Assembly (NCBI RefSeq): GCF_003072645.1 | Contig: NZ_CP028897.1 | Coordinates: 695,658-759,657 of the forward strand | Direction: 5' to 3' | Length of the DNA stretch: 64,000 bases | Source of the DNA: Dongshaea marina | GTDB lineage: Bacteria; Pseudomonadota; Gammaproteobacteria; Enterobacterales; Aeromonadaceae | Shown: piece after piece, positions 46,200-54,017 of the stretch | Numbering within the stretch: the stretch's first letter is position 1 | Layout of the letters: each line of letters opens with the position of its first letter | The notes under the pieces: model-generated | The model's database searches: none | What the model was told of the DNA's origin: nothing | The model's input: only the letters and a program-made list of their open reading frames with translations | Translations under genes and position numbers: made by a program

Positions 46200-46254
46200 G
46201 TACGGCCAACCCAAAGGGAGGGTTGGTCGCTACAGGACAGGGGGATCCGACAGA

Positions 46255-46773
46255 TCAGTTGGTGACCTTGACCTTGCTCGCCTTGAGCCCAGCCAGGACT
46301 TCTTTGGTGATCTCGGTAGAAGGAGCTGCATACAGGGCTGCATTAGATGGGATCACCAGGGTCAGGTGATCTTTTTTCGCGACACTGGCGACCTCTTCAT
46401 TGAGCAGCTTAAGCATTTTGCCCTTTGCCTGGTTGAAGGCAGTCTGCTGATCCTGGATAAGTAGCTGACGTTTTAACTGAAACTGTGATTGTAACTCGGT
46501 GAGCTGAGTGGAGAGCTTGCTTGAGTTAGGGCTCTTTTGTAGCTGGCCTTTCACGGATTCAATCTGTTTAGACAGATCCATGACTTCGAGCTCACGTTTC
46601 TCAAACTTGCTTTTCATCATAGAATCGATGGCTGCGCGTTGAGGTGCCTGCTGCAGGATCTGCTGGAAGTCGACAACCCCGATCTTTTGAGGGGCAGGGG
46701 CAGCTTGTGCTGTAGCCATAGCCGCGACCATCAGGGCTGCGCTCAGGCTGGTGGCTTTGAGTAATTTTTTCAA
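46255..46773 (-). CDS. OmpH/Skp-family periplasmic chaperone-like protein
   Basis: The protein has 172 residues. Signal peptide MKKLLKATSLSAALMVAAMATAQA is cleaved after AQA (about residue 24). The mature protein begins KIGVVDFQQILQQAP, as in Skp, followed by a long charged coiled-coil (about 55-110) and a C-terminal strand. Start: TTG at 46773 follows AAGGGAAAACC and gives a clean signal peptide. The longer frame to 46884 does not. Canonical skp sits between bamA and lpxD, which are absent here, so this may be a second, solitary Skp-like gene. Confidence 0.85.
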   Translation of the reverse strand: MKKLLKATSLSAALMVAAMATAQAAPAPQKIGVVDFQQILQQAPQRAAIDSMMKSKFEKRELEVMDLSKQIESVKGQLQKSPNSSKLSTQLTELQSQFQLKRQLLIQDQQTAFNQAKGKMLKLLNEEVASVAKKDHLTLVIPSNAALYAAPSTEITKEVLAGLKASKVKVTN

Positions 46774-46974
46774 CGGTTTTCCCTTAAGGCCGATGGGCCT
46801 GCTTGATGGATGCGAGGATGCTTTGAGTGCATCAATGAAAAGGCGACAAAGCCGGACTATCTCCTTTGCATCCCACGATATCAAAAGTTTTGCAGCTCAC
46901 AAAGCCTGGCCAGGTTTCGCGCCCTGGAGGATCCGCAGGAGTTATGGCTAAATGACTGATTTAAGGAACCGAAT

Positions 46975-47936
46975 ATGTCCGATCTTGGAGCGAGTGCTCT
47001 TTTTGCGCTATCCATCACTTTTCCTATCTGTTTTCTGTTGTTATTTGGCGCCTGGTTAAAACGGATTCAACTGATAAATGATGCCTTCAGCGATACGGCT
47101 TCTCAACTGGTGTTTAAGATCACCCTGCCACTGCTGTTGTTTTCCAGTGTGATGAAAACCGATCTAAAGCAGCAATTGCACTGGCCGCTGCTGTTATTTG
47201 CCGTGGTTGCAACCCTGTTTTTATTTGTGGGACTGGAGTGGATGGCAGGCCGCTGGATAGCGCTACGCGAGCTTCGTGGGATCTTTGTCCAGGGGGGATA
47301 TCGTGGCAATCTTGCGATCATCGGTCTTGCCTATATCTATAATGCTTATGGAGGAGCGGGCCTGAGCCAGGCAGCTCCCCTGGTCGCCCTATTAGTGGTG
47401 ACCTACAATATTCTGGCGGTGCTCACCCTGTCGCGCAGTTTAACCAATACCATGGATCTGACCTGGCGGAGCCTGCTGCGCTCGATCGCACTTAACCCAT
47501 TGATCCTCGGGATTGTTGCTGGTTTTATCGGCCTGGTGAGTGGTCTGGTATTGCCACGTTTTATCCTGCAGACCATCAGCTACCTTACCAATATATCTTT
47601 GCCGATTGCACTCCTGTGTGCCGGCTCCTCTTTGAGCCTGGGGGATTTTGTCAGCAGTCGAATCTTTCGTTGTGGGCGACCCTGTGTAAGCTGGTACTGG
47701 TACCACTGGTGTTGGTGGTGGGGGCTCATCTGCTCGGAGCCAGAGGTCCTTTGCTTGGGATCTTCTTTTTGCTGGGCTCAACACCGACAGCAGCGGCAAG
47801 CTACGTGATGGTACGGGCGATGCGGGGAGATGCTAAGGTGGCGGCCAATATCATCGCGCTGACGACCCTGGGATCAATCATTACCACCAGTATCGGTTTT
47901 ACCCTGTTAATGCGCCTGGGATGGATCAGTGTTTAG
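46975..47936 (+). pseudogene. AEC-family (auxin efflux carrier) permease, frameshifted
   Basis: A membrane carrier with about ten helices (LFALSITFPICFLLLFGAWL at the start). As written it derails after SLSLGDFV at a run of five G (47641-47645). With a sixth G it continues GGFCQQSNLSLWATLCKLVLVPLVL to SIITTSIGFTLLMRLGWISV and the stop at 47936, 320 residues in total, the usual length. AAGGA precedes ATG 46975. Substrate unknown (malate or other organic acids in family members). Confidence 0.8.
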
Positions 47937-48094
47937 TGAATACCCAGGGAGTTGCCGATGGCCAGCACCGATGCGGCGATCATGGCGGTTCCTATCAGGA
48001 GGCTAATCATGGTCAGCCTGGAGAGGCGGCTGGTGATCTTTACAACTTCGCTTTGTTTGATATTCATGGTATTCGTCATCTGTGTACGGCTCAT
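47933..48094 (-). CDS. Small single-helix membrane protein, 53 residues
   Basis: It starts MSRTQMTNTMNIKQSEVV and ends with one hydrophobic helix (LTMISLLIGTAMIAASVLAIGNSLG). ATG 48094 follows AGGAAG. The 3' end overlaps the stop of the AEC gene on the other strand by 4 nt. No family recognised; a tail-anchored topology is plausible. Confidence 0.5.
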   Translation of the reverse strand: MSRTQMTNTMNIKQSEVVKITSRLSRLTMISLLIGTAMIAASVLAIGNSLGIH

Positions 48095-48241
48095 GACTAA
48101 GCTTCCTATATCAAGAAGGCAGGGCAATATGGCACAAAACTCCTGCTGATGGGGAGCTAACTTTCAATAATTTGAGCTGGATCTCACTTGTCTTCTTGTT
48201 ATAGCTGCTAAAGCATGGGTCATTAATGGCCACCTGGGTCT

Positions 48242-48964
48242 TTAAAGATGCAGGACCCTTTGCTGATAATGCTCGAAAAGCTGCTGGTTTTGATTGGGTT
48301 GATCCTGGTTCTGGCTTTGGAACAGGGGAACCGGATGTTGCTTTTTCTGACACAGAGCAATCGCTTCAACCACCAGGGTTTGGATCAAAAAAATTCCGGC
48401 AAGGGAGGAGAAAGAGCCGGTTTGTAATCCCTCAAGCTCAACCAGCCCGTCACCATCGGGGGCATAGTTATCCAGGATGAGATCGGTAAGAGCCATCAGT
48501 TTTTTTCCACTGGGATGGCGTGCCTGATTCGCCGAGGATTGGCTGACTGAGGTGATGGCTATCGTTTTGAGCCCATGCTCTCTTGCAAGCATCGCCATTT
48601 CGACCGGAGCTGCATTGAGACCTGAGTTAGAGGCGATCAGCATCAGATCGCCTGAGCCTGGTTGGTAGCGATCCCAGATCACCCGGGCTGTTCCGGGAAG
48701 GCGCTCAAAATCACTGCTGCGCCGGGCTCCGGAGCCATTGAGGATCGACTCATCAAGCATTGCACCAATGTTCGCAAGCCCTCCGGCACGGGCAAACAGT
48801 TCCATGGGGAGCATGTGGGAGTGTCCGGTGCCGAAGGCCCAGATAATCTTGTCTTCGATAATTGCCCTGGAAAATAGCTCTGCGGCCTGGCTAATGGATT
48901 CATGCTGATCCGTCACCAGTTGTTCAAGGCGGGAAAGCGCCTTTTGGCTAAATAGAGATCTCAT
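48242..48964 (-). CDS. SIS-domain protein (UPF0309-like)
   Basis: The protein has 240 residues. The sugar-isomerase fold is visible in IIWAFGTGHSHMLPMELFARAGGL (about 39-62) and DLMLIASNSGLNAAPVEMA (about 106-124), plus ITSVSQS. Members bind phosphosugars, e.g. for N-acetylglucosamine or sedoheptulose phosphates. Substrate not assignable. Start: ATG 48964 (MRSLFSQ) has AGAG 8 nt upstream; ATG 48970 is an alternative. Confidence 0.85.
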   Translation of the reverse strand: MRSLFSQKALSRLEQLVTDQHESISQAAELFSRAIIEDKIIWAFGTGHSHMLPMELFARAGGLANIGAMLDESILNGSGARRSSDFERLPGTARVIWDRYQPGSGDLMLIASNSGLNAAPVEMAMLAREHGLKTIAITSVSQSSANQARHPSGKKLMALTDLILDNYAPDGDGLVELEGLQTGSFSSLAGIFLIQTLVVEAIALCQKKQHPVPLFQSQNQDQPNQNQQLFEHYQQRVLHL

Positions 48965-49032
48965 AGGCATAACTCTATGACGTAGACAGACCCCTGTTAT
49001 AGCAAATAGCAAAGTTCGGTTTTGTGCGGGGG

Positions 49033-49478
49033 TTAGATATTCTGTGTTGGTTGTGTAATTTTTAGCAGAGCGATCAACTGTTGCTGGTTTTCGAGGAGAT
49101 CGGCCAGGGTGTAACTCTCTAACTCATGTAGAAAAGCTTCCATCGCCTGTTTCAGGATCTGCTTGAGTTTACACCCGGGAAGGATGCAGCAGCCGGGGGA
49201 GTTACAATCGATACCGTCCAGGTTTTTCTCGAGCTGGCGTACCGCTGTGCCTATGTTGATCTCTGCAGGGGGGTAGCCAGGGTGATCCCGCCATGTTTAC
49301 CCCGGGTGCTTTGGACATACCCTAAATGAGTCAGCTGATTGATCACCTTGACCATGTGGTTGCGTGAGATCCCGTAAGCCGTTGAAAGGCTTGCGATATT
49401 TGTTCGCTGATTGGGAGGAAGCAGTGCAAGATAGATCAGGGCTCGCAGACCAAAGTCGGTATAGGTTGTCAGTCGCAT
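49033..49478 (-). pseudogene. nsrR: Nitric oxide-sensitive repressor NsrR, frameshifted
   Basis: NsrR is an Rrf2-family [Fe-S] repressor that releases DNA on contact with NO. The N-terminal winged helix is intact ([47 protein letters not shown]). As written the frame stops after 75 residues. With one more C in the minus-strand C6 run (GGGGGG at 49268-49273 on the plus strand) it continues [16 protein letters not shown] and contains the cluster cysteines in CNSPGCCILPGCKLKQ, ending at 49033 with 148 residues. It is divergent from hmp, with two NsrR-type operators between them. Confidence 0.85.
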
Positions 49479-49507
49479 AAGTGCTCGTTATCGCTTGCGG
49501 TGAGTTA

Positions 49508-49530
49508 AATATACATTTAAGATGCATCTT
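49508..49530. promoter_or_regulatory. NsrR operator 1
   Basis: AATATACATTT-A-AGATGCATCTT, an 11-1-11 inverted repeat close to the E. coli NsrR consensus (AAGATGCATTT-N-AAATGCATCTT). It lies between nsrR and hmp. Confidence 0.75.
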
Positions 49531-49534
49531 ACTA

Positions 49535-49557
49535 AAGGTGTATTTCAAATGCATGTT
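49535..49557. promoter_or_regulatory. NsrR operator 2
   Basis: AAGGTGTATTT-C-AAATGCATGTT, also an 11-1-11 match, 27 nt from operator 1 and just before the hmp start. Confidence 0.75.
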
Positions 49558-49570
49558 TGTGGGGAGCCTC

Positions 49571-50772
49571 ATGTTAGATCAGAAGACAATCGATACCGTC
49601 AAGTCCACCATTCCTCTGTTAGAGTCCGTGGGAAGTGTATTTACCAATCACTTCTATCAGCGGATGTTTACTCACAACCCTGAGCTGAAGGATGTGTTTA
49701 ACCTGTCGCACCAGAGATCGGGAAAGCAGCCTGTTGCCCTGATGGATGCGGTGCTGGCTTATGCAAACCACCTGGATAATCCCGCCGTACTTCTTAGCGC
49801 CGTTGAACGGATCGCCCAAAAGCACACAGGTTTTATGGTCCAGCCGGAGCAGTATGCTGTGGTGGGGGAGCATCTTCTGAAAACCATTGAGGAGTTGGCC
49901 CCTGATGCGGCAACGCCTGAGGTTCTGGAGGCATGGGGCAAAGCCTACCAGCTACTGGCGGATATTTTTATCCAAAGAGAGCAGCAGATCTACCAGGCCA
50001 GTGCCACGAAGCGCGGGGGCTGGCAGGGGACCAGGGAGTTTTGGGTGACAGAGAAGAAAGTGGAATCATCTGAGATCACCAGCTTTGTCCTGGAGCCGGT
50101 CGATGTTCAGCCTGTGGCTGACTACCTGCCGGGCCAATACCTGTCGATCTACCTGGATAGTGATCGGCTGACCCACAAGGAGTATCGCCAATACTCCCTG
50201 TCTGATCGTCCTAATGGTCGCTCTTACCGGATCAGTGTTAAGCGTGAGGCCGGAGGAGTAGTCTCAAACCACTTGCACCAGCATCTGCAGCAGGGGGATA
50301 TCCTCGAGGTTCTGCCGCCGGCCGGGGACTTTAAGCTGGAGGTTGAGCCGGATACTCCCGTGGTTTTGCTGTCGGCGGGAGTTGGGTTAACCCCGATGCT
50401 CAGTATGCTCAATACCCTGCTTGAGGAGTCACACCTGGCTTCGATTCATTACCTGCATGCCTGTGAAGATGGCCGGCAACATGCTTTCAGGGAATATATA
50501 GAGCAGCAGGCCAGGCAGCATTTTCAACTCAGCTCTTATACCTGGTATAACCGACCCTTGGATGAGGATCGCCCGGGCGAAGATTACCAATACCAGGGGT
50601 TGATGGAGCTTGAACCTCTCAGGCTGCAGCTACTGGCAGACAGGGAGAATGTGCAGTTTTACTTCTGTGGGCCTGTCGGGTTTATGCAGATGATCAATCG
50701 GCAGCTTCGGGAGTGGGGGTTAGTGAGGCTCAGATCCACTATGAGCTATTCGGGCCGCACCAAGCTCTTTGA
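49571..50772 (+). CDS. hmp: Flavohemoglobin (nitric oxide dioxygenase), C-terminus frameshifted
   Basis: Hmp converts NO to nitrate with O2 and NADH. The globin domain is at 1-140 (heme-pocket region IAQKHTGFMVQPEQY, start MLDQKTIDTVKSTIPLLES). The FAD domain carries RQYSLSD and the NAD domain GVGLTPMLSML and CGPVGFM. As written the frame changes after LREWGL and runs on to 50956. With a sixth G in the run at 50715-50719 it reads EWGVSEAQIHYELFGPHQAL and stops at 50772 (400 residues; E. coli 396), leaving room for the next gene. ATG 49571 follows GTGGGGAGCCTC. Confidence 0.9.
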
Positions 50773-50811
50773 GGGGGTGCGGGGCGGGTATATTCCCGCC
50801 CGCGCTGAAGA

Positions 50812-51108
50812 TCAGGCGCTCTTGGGCGTGGTAATCACCTCGATCATCTCTTCGGCAATCTTATCGGCATCCACATGGGGTGTGGTGAGCTCAAAGTCGC
50901 CGGTGCAGTGCTTGATCTTGGAGTTGGCGATCTGCCCCTGTCCCTGTGGGAAGTAGCTGTCATTCTTGAGGCGGCTGGGGAAGGACTGAATCATCCAGCG
51001 CTTATCTTCGGTGACCCGAAGTGACACACTTTTTTTGCCATCACCATGGGCTTTCTGAATGCTGACGACGATATTCTCTTTTTGAGATTTCAACCAATTT
51101 GCGTCCAT
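50812..51108 (-). CDS. Hypothetical protein, 98 residues
   Basis: A soluble protein, MDANWLKSQKENIVVSIQKA at the N-terminus. ATG 51108 follows GGAGGAGATAAA, a strong site. One Cys; basic N-terminal half, acidic C-terminal half. No family recognised. Convergent with hmp. Confidence 0.75.
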   Translation of the reverse strand: MDANWLKSQKENIVVSIQKAHGDGKKSVSLRVTEDKRWMIQSFPSRLKNDSYFPQGQGQIANSKIKHCTGDFELTTPHVDADKIAEEMIEVITTPKSA

Positions 51109-51210
51109 TTTATCTCCTCCTTGATGCAAACATTTCCAACGCTAGCACAAATAGTGAGCACTAAACAACCCCTTGATCTTTAATGACTTATGAGGCGTTT
51201 TATTCCTGAA

Positions 51211-51549
51211 TTAATAGATATTCCTCCGGTAGACCATCACTGTGGTGACCGGCTCATCAAAGGCACTCAGATCGCCTGCTTTACATTGAGCCTTCTTAGA
51301 TTTACAGGATTTCTGGCACTGATTCAGGGTCGTGGCACACTGCTTTTTTGGACTCTTGCTCAGGCAGGTATCCTTGTTCGCGACACACTGCATCTGACAC
51401 TGGACAAACAGCTTTTGGCACAACGCCTTGGCTGCCTTGTCTGGCTTGGGTTGATCCGGCTTCTTGGCCTGAGCGGTGGCCACGACCGACAGCAGAAGAG
51501 AGACCAAAAGTGGGATGAACCACAGTTGCAGGTTTTTTCTTAGTAACAT
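51211..51549 (-). CDS. Secreted Cys-rich small protein
   Basis: The protein has 112 residues. A signal peptide at 1-28 ends in TAQA. The mature part has eight Cys in about 52 residues (ALC, VQCQMQC, DTC, QC, NQCQKSC, AQC), rich in Lys and Gln. The regular spacing suggests helical hairpins held by disulfides. No family recognised. Expected in the periplasm. Confidence 0.75.
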   Translation of the reverse strand: MLLRKNLQLWFIPLLVSLLLSVVATAQAKKPDQPKPDKAAKALCQKLFVQCQMQCVANKDTCLSKSPKKQCATTLNQCQKSCKSKKAQCKAGDLSAFDEPVTTVMVYRRNIY

Positions 51550-51636
51550 AGATGTGCCGTTGCAGGGATGGGAGTTAATTTTCAGTCAAATGAGCCTGGG
51601 TTGTCAAAGAGATCATTTTGAATTTTTATGCAGTAT

Positions 51637-51672
51637 AAAAAGGACCCTGAGTTTAAGCTCAGGGTCCTTTTT
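51637..51672. terminator. Bidirectional terminator
   Basis: A 15-bp perfect stem, AAAAAGGACCCTGAG / CTCAGGGTCCTTTTT, with a 6-nt loop. It lies 18 nt after the substrate-binding protein gene. Confidence 0.92.
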
Positions 51673-51689
51673 ATATCTTGTCGTTGGGG

Positions 51690-52440
51690 TTAGTAGTATT
51701 TATCCATGATGGTCTTATATTCACCGGATTCCTTGACGGCATCGATCCCCTGTTGCAGGGCCTTGATCGTTGCATCGTCAACGTCTGGACTAAAGGCGTA
51801 ATAGACACCACTTTCGCTGACCGTGTATACCACTTCAAAGTCATTGGGGTTATAACCGAGATCCTTGAGGATCAACTTGGCTGCCGTCAGCTTAATTGAC
51901 CAGAGATCGACGCGGCCGGTTGCCAGTTTTTTAGCGACCTGAGGCTGCTTGGAGGATCCTTTGAGGGCTTTTTTATCAACCCCAAGTGCCAATACCTGCT
52001 GCTCACCCACATCATCCTTGACCACGCCGATCTTATGGCGATTCATATCGGCCACACTGTTGATAGTGATACCGCTGCCTTTTTTAGCTAACAGCACCAG
52101 GGGGTTGTTACGATAGGGCCAGCCCACTTGAAGAGCTTCTCGCGCTCTTTGGTTCGGGTGGTTGCAAACACCACCTTGTTTGGACCCTTGAGCGCATCAT
52201 TGTAGGCCCTGGCCCAGGGGTAAACCTTGATGTCTGCTTTGGATACGGGGGAGCCCGCTTGCTTACTTGCGGCTAACAGAAGTTCGACCGCAGCTCCCTT
52301 GAGCTCTCCCTTTTCAACAAAGTTATTGGGGGATAGTTTTCGGTCATCCAGGTTAATTTAGAAAAATCAGCGGCTTGAACAGCCCAGACGGTCATGATTG
52401 ACCCCAGTAGGGCCAGGGTAGCGGTAAGCAGTTTCGACAT
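51690..52440 (-). pseudogene. Periplasmic substrate-binding protein (SBP_bac_3 type), two frameshifts
   Basis: The protein starts with a signal peptide (MSKLLTATLALLGSIMTVWAVQA) and ends YKTIMDKYY, as in amino-acid-binding family 3 proteins. Two single-base losses break it: C5 instead of C6 at 52329-52333 (restores ENYPPNNFVEKGELKGAAVE) and CCC instead of CCCC at 52116-52118 (restores KWAGPYRNNPLVLLAKKGS). Corrected length is 250. No ABC permease is adjacent, so it may be an orphan binding protein. The ligand is unknown. Confidence 0.75.
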
Positions 52441-52870
52441 AGCTCAGCTCCTGAGTAAATTGACTTCAGAGTCAGCCTTAAGCTTAGTCAAAGCCTGAAA
52501 AAATGGCCGCATTTGTAGCCCAAATTTTCCGGGGCCAGTTGATTTCAGCCACTTGCCCGCAAATAGGCTTTGTGCACCATCAGGCTTGGATTCCGAGAGT
52601 GACGATGAGCAAGGATGATGAGCTTTATGGAGCTGATCCCCGGGAGTGGGCGGGGAAAAGTTTTAAATCCCGGGCTCTTCTGTTGTTACCTATTCATTAT
52701 GGTTGCATAATCACCCGAGGCGGTTTTTTGAAAAAAGTGATTGAACTCACACTTTATTTGTGTAGAATACGCGCAATTTGCCAAAATTCTGCAGCACCCA
52801 CAGATGGGGCGCTGGATCAAATCTGGGCAAGTTGTTGGTTTATTAGTCTAGAAATGACCTGGAGGTTGTC
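52441..52870. other. carAB upstream region
   Basis: About 430 bases without a credible gene. It holds a promoter (see next entry) and probably arginine/pyrimidine control sites. ATTCATTATGGTTGCATAAT at about 52693-52712 faintly resembles an ARG box (weak). Confidence 0.5.
52741..52768 (+). promoter_or_regulatory. Sigma-70 promoter for carAB
   Basis: TTGAAC (52741-52746), 16-nt spacer, TAGAAT (52763-52768). It is about 100 nt before the carA start. Confidence 0.6.
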
Positions 52871-54007
52871 TTGGATATCAACGCATTGCTGGTACTGGAA
52901 GATGGCACGCAATTTGAGGGCGTGTCGATAGGAGCCGAAGGCTATTCGGTAGGAGAAGTGGTTTTCAATACATCCCCTACCGGCTATCAAGAAATCCTCA
53001 CTGACCCCTCCTATTCTCACCAACTCGTTACCCTCACTTATCCCCACATTGGCAATACCGGCACTACCCCCGAAGATACCGAATCCTCCCAAATTCATGC
53101 CGCCGGCCTCATAATTCGCGATTACCCCCTAGTTACTTCCAATTTCCGCAATCAGCAAACCCTCAGTGATTACCTAACAGCCAATGGCATCGTCGCCCTG
53201 AGCGAAATCGACACCCGAAAACTGACCCGTTTGCTGCGGGATAAGGGAGCGCAGCGCGCTTGCCTGATGGCTGGCTCCGCGGTTGACCCTGAATTGGGTC
53301 TCAAGAGAGCAAGGGAGTTTTCCGGCCTCAAGGGGATGGATCTTGCGCGCGAGGTGACAACCGAGCAGTCTTACCTGTGGCGAGAAGGGAGCTGGCTGCT
53401 GGGAGAAGGCCATCCAACACTGGATGAGGCTGAGCTTCCCTACCACGTAGTGGTTTATGACTTCGGGGTGAAACACAACATTTTGCGAATGCTGACAGAC
53501 CGGGGCTGTCGCCTGAGCGTGGTTCCTGCAACCACATCGGCTGCCGATGTGTTGGCTATGGCTCCGGACGGGGTGTTTCTCTCCAACGGACCTGGCGATC
53601 CCGAGCCTTGTGAGTATGCCATCCAGGCAATAGGTGAGTTTTTAGACAGAGGTACTCCACTGTTTGGGATCTGCCTGGGCCATCAGCTACTGGCGCTGGC
53701 CAGTGGTGCAAAAACAGTGAAGATGAAATTCGGCCATCACGGGGCCAACCACCCGGTGAAGGATCTTGCCAGTGGCAGGGTGTGGGTGACCAGCCAGAAT
53801 CACGGCTTTGCTGTTGATGAGAGCAGTTTGCCAGAGAACCTGCGCAGTACCCACGTCTCCCTGTTTGATGGAACCCTGCAGGGGATAGAGCGGACCGATA
53901 AGCCGGCATTCAGTTTCCAGGGACATCCCGAAGCGAGCCCCGGTCCTCATGATTGTGCCGCCCTCTTTGACCATTTTATCAGCCTGATGAAGAAATTTAG
54001 CGTTTAA
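52871..54007 (+). CDS. carA: Carbamoyl-phosphate synthase small subunit
   Basis: CarA hydrolyses glutamine to feed ammonia to CarB. Length is 378 (E. coli 382). The class I glutamine amidotransferase domain has the nucleophile in [13 protein letters not shown] (about 265-277) and His/Glu in [25 protein letters not shown] matches the N-terminus. The start is TTG (as in E. coli carA), 5 nt after GGAGG. Confidence 0.96.
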   Translation: MDINALLVLEDGTQFEGVSIGAEGYSVGEVVFNTSPTGYQEILTDPSYSHQLVTLTYPHIGNTGTTPEDTESSQIHAAGLIIRDYPLVTSNFRNQQTLSDYLTANGIVALSEIDTRKLTRLLRDKGAQRACLMAGSAVDPELGLKRAREFSGLKGMDLAREVTTEQSYLWREGSWLLGEGHPTLDEAELPYHVVVYDFGVKHNILRMLTDRGCRLSVVPATTSAADVLAMAPDGVFLSNGPGDPEPCEYAIQAIGEFLDRGTPLFGICLGHQLLALASGAKTVKMKFGHHGANHPVKDLASGRVWVTSQNHGFAVDESSLPENLRSTHVSLFDGTLQGIERTDKPAFSFQGHPEASPGPHDCAALFDHFISLMKKFSV

Positions 54008-54017
54008 GGAGCCCCTG

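Noticed and set aside
50773-50956. C-terminal extension of hmp as written
   Set aside because: It is antisense to the 98-residue gene at 50812-51108 and replaces the conserved Hmp tail. It disappears once one G is added at 50715.
52503-52931. Open frame upstream of and overlapping carA
   Set aside because: It covers the carA promoter and the carA start region in another frame, with an unconvincing product.
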